Source: Symbiodinium natans (lineage: Eukaryota > Sar > Dinophyceae > Suessiales > Symbiodiniaceae). Taken from it: DNA of 60,000 nucleotides. Made by a program: the position numbers and the translations under genes. The DNA is taken from NCBI GenBank assembly GCA_905221605.1, contig CAJNDS010002768.1, positions 1-60,000 on the forward strand. Direction: 5' to 3'. This document shows, one piece after another, positions 18,701 through 25,712 of this stretch; the first letter of the stretch is position 1; the number at the start of each line of letters is the position of its first letter. The notes below the pieces were generated by a model that saw only the letters and a list, made by a program, of their open reading frames with translations, ran no database searches and was not told the DNA's origin.

Positions 18701-19985
18701 GTCGGCGCGGAGCAAGGCAAACGCCCGGCGAGAGGACGCGAGCTGTGGCTTCCTGGTTTGGGGTTTAGGGTTTAGGGTTTAGGGTTTAGGGTTCAGGGTT
18801 CAGGGTTTAGGAATTTTGGGTTTAGGGTTTAGTTCAGGGTGAGGTTCAGGGTTTCGTGGTTCAGGGGTGTAGGGGTTCAGGGGTCTAGTGGTTCAGGGCT
18901 TAGGGTTTAGGGGTTGAGGGTTTTAGGGCTTTGGGGGGTTTACAAGCGGAACTCACCTTGGGCTGATAGCGATGCCAGGTCTTCTGGTATTGGCAAGGGT
19001 ACATAAGGGGGTGTGAAGGGTTTGGGGTTTAGGGTTTAGGGCTTGGGGCTTGTAAACCAAGGCTCGTGTATGATGTAGGTTTTTTGCCGAGATGTGGAGC
19101 GTGGTCTGATGAGAGTCGTGAATGTAAGACGCAAAATATCTGCACGCGCAGACACAGAGACAGAGAGAGAGAGAGAGAGTGAGAGTGAGTGAGGGAGAGG
19201 GAGAGAGTCAGAGGGAGAGAGGGAGAGGAAGAGAGCGAGAGAGAGTGCGAGAGAGAGAGAGAGGAGGGAGGGAGGTCGGGAGGGAGGGTTTAGGGTTTAG
19301 GGTTTAGGGTTTAGGGTTTAGGGTTTAGGGTTTAGGGTTTAGGGTTTAGGGTTTAGGGTTTAGGGTTTAGGGTTTAGGGTTTAGGGTTTAGGGTTTAGGG
19401 TTTAGGGAGGGAGAGATCTGAAGCCCACTCCGAAAGTGTAGGGGAGTTTTGGGTTTGTAAAGGGCCCTCACAGCACCAAACTCCGTTTCCAGTAGGTGGC
19501 CGCAGCGCTCAAGCCAACTTTTGCATGCCATACACTTCGGGTGCATCGCACCAGCCCGCTTCCTCGCAAGCCTAAACCCTACACCCTGAAGCCCGTCAAC
19601 TCAACCCCCCCCCCCCCCCCCCGCACCCCCGCCCCCAACTTCAGGTGCTATGTTGAGAAAGATCGGGCGTGCTGATATTTGGGGCCTTTCAGTTCTGTAT
19701 GGCTGTAGGGTTTAGGGTTTACGGTTGCGGTGGCTTTGCTCAGGATTTAGGGTCTGGGGCTGGGGCTTGGGGGGTTAGGGTTTAAGATTTCGGGGGTTGA
19801 GGCCTTAGGGGTTCTTCAGACTGAAAGGGTTAGGGCGTCAGGGATTCAGGTTTAGGGTTTAGGGTTTAGGGTTGAGGGTTTACGGTCGCCTCACGATCGC
19901 TGCCAGCACGGTGCCGTCGTGCAGGTGCGCATCTTGGATGCTGCTTCTTCCATGTAGGGCTGCGCCAGTGTCAGGGACCAGCCTT
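9669..19985 (-). CDS. Probable split gene for an RCC1-like repeat protein with telomeric introns
   Basis: At least sixteen minus-strand islands between 9.67 and 18.75 kb encode parts of one repeat, roughly V..I.AS..AFAA...DGSVVTWG.P.FGGDS..VQ..L..V. Read from high to low coordinate they follow the repeat in order across island breaks. For example, the FGGDC part at 15.7 kb is followed by the Q-L-..V-...AFAA part at 15.0, then K-L-R-N-V...AFAA at 14.1, then SVVTWGDSEFGGDC at 13.7, then AFAAILQDG at 13.2, then FGGDS at 12.25. An upstream island at 19.9 kb resembles the DGD-type leader that I recall in such proteins. RCC1 repeats form beta-propeller blades in binding and ubiquitin-ligase proteins; the role here is unknown. 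Some islands have imperfect repeats or nearby stops, so partial decay is possible. Confidence 0.6.
10078..10201. mobile_element. Family M element carrying a telomeric array
   Basis: The left end CGAGGTTGCCCAGAAACC pairs with the inverse of CGAGGATGCCTAGTACTTCC at the right. The right half (CTTTGCTAAAGGG, GTAAGGGAAGTACTAGGCAT) follows the intact copy at 23,820. Where intact copies have AAAAGGGTGCCC, this one has about six CCCTAAA units (10,105-10,147). No clean 4-bp duplication is seen, though TGAGCCATA and TGAGCCCATA flank it. Confidence 0.6.
10394..10468 (-). CDS. RCC1-like exon island (m)
   Basis: The minus strand reads EEATGRAFAALLGDGSASW and then stops, the AFAA..DG half of a repeat. TTTAGGG lies on the low side and CCCTAAA on the high side, opposite to most islands. 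Confidence 0.55.
11061..11168 (-). CDS. RCC1-like exon island (j)
   Basis: The minus strand reads ILLEDGSVVTWGHSLFGG then ESRCVQEQLQNVQQ, a nearly complete second half of a repeat plus the linker into the next. The match to the consensus is among the best in the window. A stop follows shortly after, where an intron would start. Confidence 0.7.
   Translation of the reverse strand: MLLEDGSVVTWGHSLFGGESRCVQEQLQNVQQLET
11487..11561 (-). CDS. RCC1-like exon island (k)
   Basis: The minus strand reads VQQIRASDGAFAAIREDGA before running into a stop. It is the first half of a repeat and is complementary to island j, which begins with the DGSVVTWG half. Confidence 0.6.
   Translation of the reverse strand, partial: VQQIRASDGAFAAIREDGAYGKES
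11590..11760. repeat. AT-rich tandem repeat with TATAAACAAAAACAATATG motif
   Basis: The phrase CCTCTTGGGTTT(C/T)ATATNAACAAA is present near 11,608 and 11,690, with CAATATGTTTAA following each and a related ACAAAAACAGG end near 11,745. A related phrase (ATATCCTCTTGGGTTTTATA) recurs at about 22,300. This marks a dispersed repeat lying in an intron of the RCC1-like gene. Confidence 0.6.
11998..12080 (-). CDS. RCC1-like exon island (l), imperfect
   Basis: The minus strand reads ARIQPALFAMAALVDDGSAA then W. I-Q-x-A and the F-A-x-A-A-L-x-D-D-G-S core fit the repeat, with an inserted residue (FAMAAL). It may be degenerate. Confidence 0.5.
12205..12290 (-). CDS. RCC1-like exon island (i)
   Basis: The minus strand reads STEFGGDSTAVQHRLQGVKQ, the FGGDS...VQ..L..V segment. 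It follows in order after the AFAAILQDGSVVTW island at 13.2 kb. A long C-run borders its high-coordinate side. Confidence 0.65.
13025..13056 (-). CDS. Tiny RCC1-like fragment (b)
   Basis: Only LVVTWRSAPEP is recognisable, similar to the VVTWRSS end of the island just above. It may be a duplicated exon edge created when the intervening array (13,053-13,157) expanded. Confidence 0.35.
13155..13229 (-). CDS. RCC1-like exon island (a)
   Basis: The minus strand reads GASKHAFAAILQDGSVVTW, one of the clearest copies of the repeat core. TTTAGGG arrays border both sides, so its low side departs from the usual flanking pattern. Confidence 0.7.
13386..13480. mobile_element. Degenerate family C element
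   Basis: GGACAGTCCTCAATGGGG, then TAGTACCCCGATG, then TGAAGGACTGCTGG follows the plan of the element at 18,500: inverted GGACTG arms around a CCCCGATG centre. Outer ends are decayed. Confidence 0.45.
13684..13790 (-). CDS. RCC1-like exon island (h)
   Basis: The minus strand reads RLRSDRSVVTWGDSEFGGDC then REVQHELADVKQICA. It covers the second half of one repeat and the linker to the next, and continues logically from the island at 14.1 kb, which ends in AFAATL. Confidence 0.7.
13865..14022. repeat. CT-rich microsatellite and TA run
   Basis: A TCTCTC/CCTCTC-rich tract (13,865-13,995) is followed by about eight TA units (13,996-14,012). It is intronic relative to the RCC1-like gene. Confidence 0.9.
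14068..14192 (-). CDS. RCC1-like exon island (t)
   Basis: The minus strand reads IPMEVKHKLRNVIHIDASGS then AFAATL. The K-L-R-N-V-I-x-I-x-A-S...AFAA spacing matches the repeat. A stop lies about 10 codons further on, where an intron is expected. Confidence 0.65.
14228..14300. repeat. Array of the CCCTACA telomere variant
   Basis: About eight 7-mers read CCCTACA instead of CCCTAAA, passing directly into a normal CCCTAAA array. One substitution has been spread by local amplification. Confidence 0.85.
14686..14790. repeat. Array of a 9-bp variant GGGTTTGTA
   Basis: About seven tandem copies read GTAGGGTTT with G at variable sites, ending in GGGTTTATGG forms. This is a length variant of the 7-bp unit. 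Confidence 0.8.
14975..15108 (-). CDS. RCC1-like exon island (g)
   Basis: The minus strand reads AAEDQLTGVSDVSASWRAFA then ALREDGSVVTWGHPEFGGDS, a full repeat. The sense end is GAG, GCAAGG, GTTTAGGG, so either a GC donor (GCAAGG) or a GT donor inside the first telomeric unit is available. CCCTAAA flanks the low side and TTTAGGG the high side. Confidence 0.75.
15161..15262. mobile_element. Short TIR element, family D
   Basis: AGGGGTCCATGTTACTATCT at the left pairs with the inverse of AGGGTCCATGTACCTATCT at the right. The same terminal motif ends the element at 34,776. The left end abuts a TTTAGGG array directly. About 100 bp. Confidence 0.55.
15687..15760 (-). CDS. RCC1-like exon island (f)
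   Basis: The minus strand reads GCVACWGDPSFGGDCSSVEA then PLLQ. The sense end is TTGCAGAG followed by GTTTAGGG, a candidate AG/GT donor formed by the telomeric repeat itself. Confidence 0.7.
15982..16098 (-). CDS. RCC1-like exon island (c)
   Basis: The minus strand reads LLRRAVVQGVYASGRAFAAI then LADGSVA. It covers the first half of a repeat and runs into CCCTAAA on the low side and TTTAGGG on the high side. Confidence 0.65.
16326..16520 (-). CDS. RCC1-like exon island (d)
   Basis: The minus strand reads LEDVRSIQATHGAFAAVMGD then GCVASWGSSQYGGSSSQ, one complete and slightly divergent repeat. The island runs into a TTTAGGG array at its low end. Confidence 0.7.
16668..16792 (-). CDS. RCC1-like exon island (e)
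   Basis: The minus strand reads KPQDVQRIYSSWYAFAALLG then NGSVVTWGDPDLGGDS, a nearly perfect repeat. Its low side is a G-run rather than an array. Confidence 0.75.
16814..16903. mobile_element. Short TIR element, family H, second copy
   Basis: TACGAAAATGAAGGG at the left pairs with the inverse of TCCGAAATTAAGTGGGG at the right. The interior AATAGTAGGACTCCCTCATA then ATGAGGACCCCAAG matches 6,246-6,333. It lies in an intron of the RCC1-like gene. Confidence 0.55.
17072..17240 (+). mobile_element. Family E element enclosing a telomeric tract
   Basis: It starts ACATGGTCCCTTAATATGGG, has a run of CCCTAAA/CCCTTAA units in the middle, then AAGGGCCCCATACTTCAGAA and AAAGGAGGTAAGGGACCATG. The GCATGGTCCCTTA motif is inverted near the two ends. 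A second copy in the opposite orientation (55,555-55,714) has its array at the same internal place. Confidence 0.6.
17646..17729 (-). CDS. RCC1-like exon island (x)
   Basis: The minus strand reads VSTWGDPASGGDCAVVGDQL then HASRRAR, followed by GTGAGG, a good GT donor. The acceptor side reads AAGAAG before the first codon. CCCTAAA and TTTAGGG flank it in the usual arrangement. Confidence 0.7.
18030..18115 (-). CDS. Possible RCC1-like exon island
   Basis: The minus strand reads GSGVEDLGRGLDNVVFSG, similar in spacing to the V-x-D-x-L-x-N-V linker between repeats. The match is weaker than for the other islands. Confidence 0.35.
18391..18490. mobile_element. Short C/G-rich TIR element of the I type
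   Basis: CCCCTAATATCGGATACCCC at the left pairs with the inverse of CCCCTAATTTTAAATACTCC at the right, around a CATTTTTGCATTATAG centre. It resembles the ends of the larger copies at 28,541 and 54,052. Confidence 0.5.
18500..18589. mobile_element. Short TIR element, family C
   Basis: TTGGGATGTTCCCGC and ACAGTCCTCGATAGGG at the left pair with CCCTATCAAGGACTGT and AACATCCCAA at the right. The centre is GTACCCCCGATGAT. The outer motif is the same as in the element at 33,145. No target duplication is obvious. Confidence 0.65.
18673..18755 (-). CDS. RCC1-like exon island (w)
   Basis: The minus strand reads PQLASSRRAFALLRADGTAA then W. It is the first RCC1-type island after the leader-like island at 19.9 kb. 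CCCTAAA lies below it and TTTAGGG above it. Confidence 0.6.
18765..19060. repeat. Degenerate TTTAGGG array
   Basis: A short perfect array (18,765-18,810) decays into GGGTTCAGG and GGTTTAGGG words up to about 18,930, with another small patch at 19,018-19,050. No coding signal was seen. Confidence 0.8.
19150..19407. repeat. GA microsatellite joined to a long TTTAGGG array
   Basis: A GAGAGA/GGGAGA tract (19,155-19,285) passes without a break into about 17 perfect TTTAGGG units (19,286-19,407), and GGGAGGGAGAGA resumes after the array. The array therefore appears to have been inserted into the GA tract. Confidence 0.9.
19885..19985 (-). CDS. Leader-like exon upstream of the RCC1-like islands
   Basis: The minus strand reads LVPDTGAALHGRSSIQDAHL then HDGTVLAAIVR. 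From memory, dinoflagellate RCC1-like proteins often start with a small module ending SIQDA.L.DGD.LTA, and this fits. The link to the gene downstream is inference from position and strand. Confidence 0.5.
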
Positions 19986-20276
19986 GGTTTAGGGTTTAGG
20001 GTTTAGGGTTTAGGGCTTCGGGGTTTAGGGTTTAGGGTCAGACTTCGTAATTGGAAGCCCTAATACCCTGGGTGTAGGGAAACAGGAGCCCTTAAAAGCA
20101 AGGCCGAAGTATCGGATACATCTCCTTTGGCCAAGAGGTTCCCCCCAAACCCGTCCTCTTAAAGGCCCCAAACCCCCATAAAACCTATAAAATCGGCAAA
20201 CCCTGTAAGAGCCAAAAATAAATAAATATATACGTATATATTGCACTACAACCCCCATAAACCAAAAGGGTAGACC

Positions 20277-20340
20277 CTACAAACAAGGGACCATACTTCA
20301 GAACCCCTTAAAGGAGCTTGGGGACCACAAAAAGGGACCA
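20277..20340 (+). repeat. Partial family E copy
   Basis: AAGGGACCATACTTCAGAAC then CCCTTAAAGGAGC and GGGGACCA matches the right half of the element at 17,072. A second partial copy is at 30,240-30,305. Confidence 0.6.
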
Positions 20341-20574
20341 GGCAACCCTGAACCCTAAAAATCCCTCAACTCTAAATCCTGAACCCTAAACATATATTCA
20401 GGGACCGCGTAGCGGTTTAGGGTTTAGGGTTTAGGGTTTAGGGTTTAGGGTTTAGGGTTTAGGGTTTAGGGTTTAGGGTTTAGGGTTTAGGGTTTAGGGT
20501 TTAGGGTTTAGGGTTTAGGATTTAAGGTTTAGGGTTTAGGCACATTTAGAGAAAAGCCCTTACGGCCCCAAAAG

Positions 20575-20636
20575 CATGCCTGGGCGCAGTTGGCTGATGC
20601 CCACGCCGAGCTCCTGGCTGCTACTTGGCTTAAGGG
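20575..20636 (-). CDS. Possible small exon, protein unknown
   Basis: The minus strand is open with SSSQELGVGISQLRPGMLLG. TTTAGGG arrays lie on both sides. Support is limited to open frame and position. Confidence 0.3.
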
Positions 20637-21099
20637 TTTCAGGGCTGAAGGGTTTAGGGTTTAGGGTTTAGGGTTTAGGGTTTAGGGCTTAGGGTTTAGG
20701 GTTCTGCGGTTGAACGATTTAGGGGTTTGAGAGTTTACTTTGGGGGATTCGAGGCTTAAGGGCTTAGGGGTTAAAGTGTTTGGGCGAGTTATCCCAGGGT
20801 TTGTGATGTTTGGGCCATAATCACCATGCTCCCCCAGTAACCTTGGTACCCTTTCTTGATTCAGGGGCTTAAATGGGCCCAGAACCATGAATAAGTGAGG
20901 AAAGGTATGTAGGGTTCAGGGTGAAAGGCGCTAAAGACGGATCCACGCTCACCTTATGCCCCTTCCAGCTGACGGATGCATTCTGCAGATCTAGAGGCAG
21001 CCCCGTGGGCCACCCCAGAACCGAAAGTTCAGGGTTACAGGTTCCGGGGTGAACATTCAAGTACACGGTGCCTGCTCAAGACTCCTAGGATCTTGGTAA

Positions 21100-21255
21100 C
21101 TTCATATGAAGTAGGTTTTGAAAAAAAAGCATTCCAAAAGGGCGTATACACCAAAAACTATAGGTACCCATTATATTCATTATATACACCCACCAAGAGC
21201 AGCAATATAGACCCTCCCTCAACACCCCTGATATACCCTTTATAAGCCCAAGAGC
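21100..21255. repeat. Dispersed AT-rich repeat with a copy at 57.6 kb
   Basis: CATATGAAG, then CCAAAAGG, then ATATACACCC, CCAA, and ATA.ACCCTCC occur in the same order at 57,600-57,745. Conservation is patchy and I could not define ends. Confidence 0.45.
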
Positions 21256-21424
21256 TCTCAGACCCTCTAGAACAAACAGGGGACCATCGTGAAGGAGTGT
21301 CAAGACACCCTACACCCCTAACCCCTGAACCTTGAACCCCTAAACCCCTAAACCCTAGCCCCTAAGCAGGCTCGGCGACCATGCAACCCGAAACCCGAAA
21401 CCCTAAACCCTAAACCCAAGTGCT

Positions 21425-21500
21425 TTCTTTGTGCAGCCCTGACACTCTTTGCGCCCGCTGCCTCAGGGCATCAACCGTCGAGTCCAGTGACACTTCCTGA
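21425..21500 (-). CDS. Possible exon, helical protein
   Basis: The minus strand reads VSLDSTVDALRQRAQRVSGL then HKES, an amphipathic helix-like sequence. CCCTAAA borders the low side. Confidence 0.4.
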
Positions 21501-22949
21501 GGGTTCAGGGTTTAGGGTTTTAGGTTGTCACCCTAAACCCTAAACCCTAAACCCTAAACCCTATGGTGGTAGTGGCCGGCGGGTGTAGTTCTGGGTCCAG
21601 GCACTGCACCCTAGAAGAGGGTGGGTACGGCCTAAGCAGGCCTGGGCGGGAATTTAGGGTATTCAGGTTTAGAAATTTAGCGGATGCTGCACTCTGAATC
21701 TGGGCTTTAGGCCGATAGGGTATAGGGCTTAGGGCTTAGGGTGTAGGGCGTTCAGGACCCCTACCCTTCAGTACTACAGCAACCCTGACCCTGAAGCCTA
21801 CTGATCCCTGAAGATGCACCATGGCGTGAAATACACAAACAGAAACGAAGCTGTACCGAACGGGAGGGTTTAGGGTTTAGGGTGTAGGGTTTCGGGTTTA
21901 AGGTTTAGGGTTTGATCGAAATTCAGAAAGGCTTCGGCAGTCACAGAACGGCCGCTGAGAAGCGCGACGGAGATGTGCATGCGGCTTCTGTTGCATCACT
22001 CAAGAGGCCCCGTGTGTTTGTGAAGGGTTTAGGGTTTAGGGTTTAGGGTTTAGGGTTTAGGGTTTAGGGTTTAGGGTTTAGGGTTTAGGGTTTAGGGTTT
22101 AGGGTTTAGGGTCTAGGGTCTAGGGTTTAGGGTTTAGGGTTTAGGGTTTAGAGTGGCATGCATGGATGTGGGGCTGTGTGGTAACCGTAAAGCCTCAACC
22201 GACACAGAGTCAAGCGAGGACTCATGTATCCCTTCACCCCAAGCTGTTCCGAACGCCCCAGCTATACTCCCCTTAGACCTTTAATAATTTTCATGTTTAA
22301 TATCCTCTTGGGTTTTATACAAACAAAAATGTTAAAAAGAAATGAAAATAAATCCCAAGGGGGATATAGCCAGCAACAGGCACAGCAGACAACGATAATG
22401 GGCCAATGGCCTTGCAAATGGCGGCGGCAAGTGCACGCAGAGCTTGCGAATGAGGGAATGTCGTCTTGGGTTCAGGGTTTTGGGCCTCAAAGCCTCCCCC
22501 TAAGCCCTGGCGATTTATAGGGTCGAGAACCTCACCCCGAAACCCCAAAACCGTAAATCCTGGAAGCTAAACACCTCACAGCCAAAAACAGCCCTCCAAC
22601 CCTCAGATTCTGGGGTCCTTAAGTCAAAGAAGCAAAGGGAGCCAAACTCACGCGTGGTTTAGGGGATGTTGGAATACCCACCCCCCTCCTAGACCCCACC
22701 TTCTTTCAGGACCCTATAAGCAGAACTGACACTGAGAGGGTTTAGGGTTTCGGGAGGGTTTAGGGAGGCTTAGCAAGCAAACATCTGCCCATGGTTTTTC
22801 CGATGTTTGCCACGCTTCAGAATTCACCCACTTGGCCATCTAGGCGAGTTAGGAAAAATGTTAAACGCTACGGTTTCGGGCTTAGGGTTTAGGATTTCGG
22901 GTTTAGGGTTTCGGGTTTAGGATTTGGGGTAAAGGGTTTGGGGTTTAGG

Positions 22950-23025
22950 AGGTATTTCGGCCTGCAATCGGTTTCGCTGAACCGCCTCCGAGAGCTTCTC
23001 AAAGAGCTGCGCCTTGCGAAAGAAG
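22950..23025 (-). CDS. Possible exon, helical protein
   Basis: The minus strand reads FFRKAQLFEKLSEAVQRNRL then QAEI, with heptad-like spacing of hydrophobic residues. It may belong to the same upstream gene as the 21.4-kb island. Confidence 0.45.
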
Positions 23026-23258
23026 CTTAAGGGGAAATGCTAGCTAGTTTGTTTAAGGTTTAGGGTTTAGGGTTTCGGCTTTAGGGTTTAGGGTTTAGGG
23101 TTTAGGGTTCACAGTACACAACTCAACCAAAAGGGCACCTGCTAAGCTTAACAAAACTCAGAACCTTGCGCACCCAGACCTCCGCAGACTACATGGCACT
23201 TCCTCGAACCCAAAGCGCCACAATGCTTCCTGCCCTAAATCCCCCCAAACAAACCCTG

Positions 23259-23674
23259 AGCCCTAAACCCTAAACCCTAAACCCTAAACCCCTAAACCCT
23301 AAACCCTAAACCCTAAACCCTAAACCACGAAACAAACCAAGTGTTGAAGCACTAGAAGCCGGGTTTAGGGTGAAGCCAGGGTTGAGATTTAGGGATTGAG
23401 GTATAGGGTTTAAGGTTTAGGGCTTGGGGTTTACGGTTTACGGGCCTAGGGCTTAGCAGCAGAGCCGCTGACTGACACAGCTGGGACGATTTGGGCTTCC
23501 TAAATCCTAAGACCTTTACCCTAAACCCTGAACCCTGAACCCTGAACCCTGAACCCTAAACCCTAAACCCTGAACCCTGAACCCTGAACCCTGAACCCTG
23601 AACCCTGAACCCTGAACCCTAAACCCTAAACCCTAAACCCTAAACCCTAAACCCTAAACCCTAAACCCTAAACC
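23259..23674. repeat. CCCTAAA array and mixed CCCTGAA/CCCTAAA array
   Basis: A plain array fills 23,259-23,330. At 23,519-23,674 blocks of CCCTGAA (4, then about 9 units) alternate with blocks of CCCTAAA. The blockwise pattern points to amplification of variant segments rather than random mutation. Confidence 0.9.
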
Positions 23675-23819
23675 TTGACTTGCTACGTGCCCAGAAGCCA
23701 CAAAGCCCTAACATCCAAAATGCAGCCTTGCCTGCCGAACATGCTTCTCCTTGTCCTGGAAGGAGATCCGGGTGTTTGGGGTGGGGGGACTAATTTTCGT
23801 TTGAATTCGCATTTTGAAG

Positions 23820-23932
23820 CTAGGCTGCCCAGTAACCAAGGCTTAAACAGGGTGCCCTTTTTTGCTTAAAGGGGTTTATAAGGGAACCTAAACCCCCCAA
23901 AAAGGGAATAAGGGTACTACTGGGCATCCTAG
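23820..23932. mobile_element. Intact 113-bp family M element with GAAG duplication
   Basis: CTAGGCTGCCCAGTA at the left pairs with the inverse of CTAGGATGCCCAGTA at the right (14 of 15). GAAG is duplicated at 23,816-23,819 and 23,933-23,936. The interior GGGTGCCC, TTTGCTTAAAGGGG, TTTATAAGGGAACC, CTAAACCCCCCAAAA is shared with the copy at 41,093, which is also exactly 113 bp. It has no coding capacity. No GT is created by this target site, so splicing at its edges is not expected. Confidence 0.85.
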
Positions 23933-24537
23933 GAAGGCTTATAGGGGCTTATGAAACAAAATCCACGGGTTTAGGGGTGGGGTTTAGGGTTTTGGTAACC
24001 GAGACGCAGTCCAGTGTTCAGGGTTTAGGGTTAACTTCAGGGTCAAATCCTAAACCTAAACCTATGTCCTTCCGTGTTCCGCGTTTCAATCCCCCCTGCC
24101 CACCACCAGAACCCATTCTCCGAACCCTAAACAGGCCCTAAGCCCCAAAACCCAAGAACCCCTGTCACTGCGGCAGGGTCAAACTCACAAGGGCTCCCTC
24201 GTAGCGGTCTATTGCGGGGTTAGGAGATCTTTAACATAATCAACGCTGAATCGCCAAAAACAGACCCTAAACACGTGCCCGGGAAATTCTGAAAATGAGA
24301 CATGATGACCCCATGTGCTGCCCTTATAAGGAAGAATGTTCTGTTTTTTTTGGGGGGGTTCTAAAGCAAATTGTGGGAGTTGTTCATTCCCAGGCTTTCA
24401 GGATCATACGGGTAGAAGGCCCCATAGAGTCTTCTTCTCGGAGGGCTGCTTGCAACAGACAGAACATCCCAACCTAGAGCAGCCAGGCTAGAAGTCGCGA
24501 CTGCAGCCTTGATACTCTTGCCTGTGCTGCAACCCTA

Positions 24538-24668
24538 GTCCCTGCCCCCTAATATTGAACACCCCTTACCCCTAATATTAAATACCACCCATATACTAAA
24601 GTATAACAACTTTGGGGGGGTATTCAGTATTAGGGGATAGGGGGTGTGTAACAGTAGGGGGAAGGGAT
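24538..24668. mobile_element. I-type TIR element, 131 bp
   Basis: TCCCTGCCCCCTAATATTGA at the left pairs imperfectly with the inverse of ATCCCTTCCCCCTACTGTTA at the right, and a second inverted pair (CCCCTAATATTAAATACC type) lies inside. TA precedes the left end and GA follows the right. The terminal motif is that of the 28,541 and 54,052 elements. Confidence 0.55.
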
Positions 24669-24726
24669 GAAGCGCTAAACCCGACGGCGCAAGCCCAGGT
24701 CTGGTGGTTTGGAGGGGTTTCGGGTG

Positions 24727-24780
24727 GACCCTAAACCCTAAACCCTAAACCCTAAACCCTAAACCCTAAACCCTAAACCA
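24727..24780. repeat. CCCTAAA array
   Basis: About seven perfect units immediately precede the family F element. Confidence 0.95.
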
Positions 24781-24788
24781 ACCTCGAA

Positions 24789-24895
24789 ACTTAGTTGCTG
24801 AGTTCATGAGCCCCGAAAAAACTGCACACTTCCAGCTCTAGAGGGGATTTTAGTATCCCAAAAAAGTGTAAAGTGGGCTCACTCAGCTACTAAGT
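24789..24895. mobile_element. Short TIR element, family F
   Basis: ACTTAGTTGCTGAG plus TGAGCCC at the left (with four extra bases between) pairs with the inverse of ACTTAGTAGCTGAG plus TGAGCCC at the right. The interior CACTTCCAGCTCTAGAGGGG, then TAGTATCCCAAAAAAGTGTA, recurs at 27,568-27,640. Flanks (CGAA, GTGA) show no duplication. Confidence 0.6.
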
Positions 24896-25104
24896 GTGAA
24901 CCCTTCACATGCCAAAATCCCTAAGCTGATAGCCGACCATTCGACTCCGCACCCGACACCCTGTAGGGTGGAAGGTCTACTTCCCAAACCCTAAAGCCTA
25001 AAATGCTATGACCCTATAAAACCTAGAAGCCCCAGATGTAAAGCCTATACACCCTCACCCCAAACCCTAAACCCCAAATCCTAACCCTAAACCCTAAACT
25101 GCCC

Positions 25105-25205
25105 TAAACCCCAAAAATCGCAGCTCTCGCCTCCAGGGAGCAATCGCTGAAAGTGTCGCATCCCTGGGCATTTTCCAGGGCTGCGCGCACCACCTGGTCC
25201 GGTTC
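25105..25205 (-). CDS. Exon candidate, protein unknown
   Basis: The minus strand reads ATPEPDQVVRAALENAQGCD then TFSDCSLEARAAIF, with normal protein-like composition. CCCTAAA lies on the low side and TTTAGGG-like sequence on the high side. No family is recognised. Confidence 0.5.
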
Positions 25206-25296
25206 AGGAGTTGCAGTTTGCGGTTTAGGGTTTGGGGCATTTATGGCTTAGCGTTCCGGGCTTAGAGTTTCGGGTTTGAGTTCACAGGGCTATATG

Positions 25297-25712
25297 TCAT
25301 TTCTGACTGACACTGGGCCCTGTTGCATTGCTGAGATTCACAAGAGGCACGCAAGCGAAATTAACGCAAACAGCACGCGCAACTTGCAACGAGAAACGCG
25401 AATCCCCAAACACTGTGTGCAAGGCGCATAAGCCTAGGCAACACACTAAAGTTGAAATCTTGAACGCCAAAGCAGACCCTAAACTACACGAATCTCGGGT
25501 CTCATTCGTAAGACAGATAAAGACAGATAGTGCAACTGCTGCAACGAACATCTGGTCGGGGGCGCTCTCTCTCTGCTGTTTGCGCCCGGCTTTGCAGGAA
25601 GCGCAAAGCAGCGAACATCACAGCAGTTCTTGGGCTTGTAGGTTTGGGGTGCAGGTACAGATCGGGGGACCTGCGAAGTATAAGTATCGATATTTCTAAG
25701 GAGGGTCATTAA
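25297..25712. other. Array-free stretch, coding status unresolved
   Basis: Both strands have long open frames (123 aa plus at 25,328-25,699, starting MLRFTRGTQAKLTQTARATC; 84 aa minus at 25,297-25,551). Neither resembles a known family. Telomeric words are absent, so it may be ancestral gene or repeat sequence. Confidence 0.3.

Larger units (their letters stand above)
20412..22152. repeat. Telomeric arrays, 20.4-22.2 kb
   Basis: TTTAGGG arrays at about 20,412-20,525 (16 units), 20,651-20,703 and 22,024-22,152 (18 units), with CCCTAAA patches at 21,335-21,355, 21,390-21,412 and 21,533-21,562. Spacers contain the small exon candidates listed separately. Confidence 0.92.
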
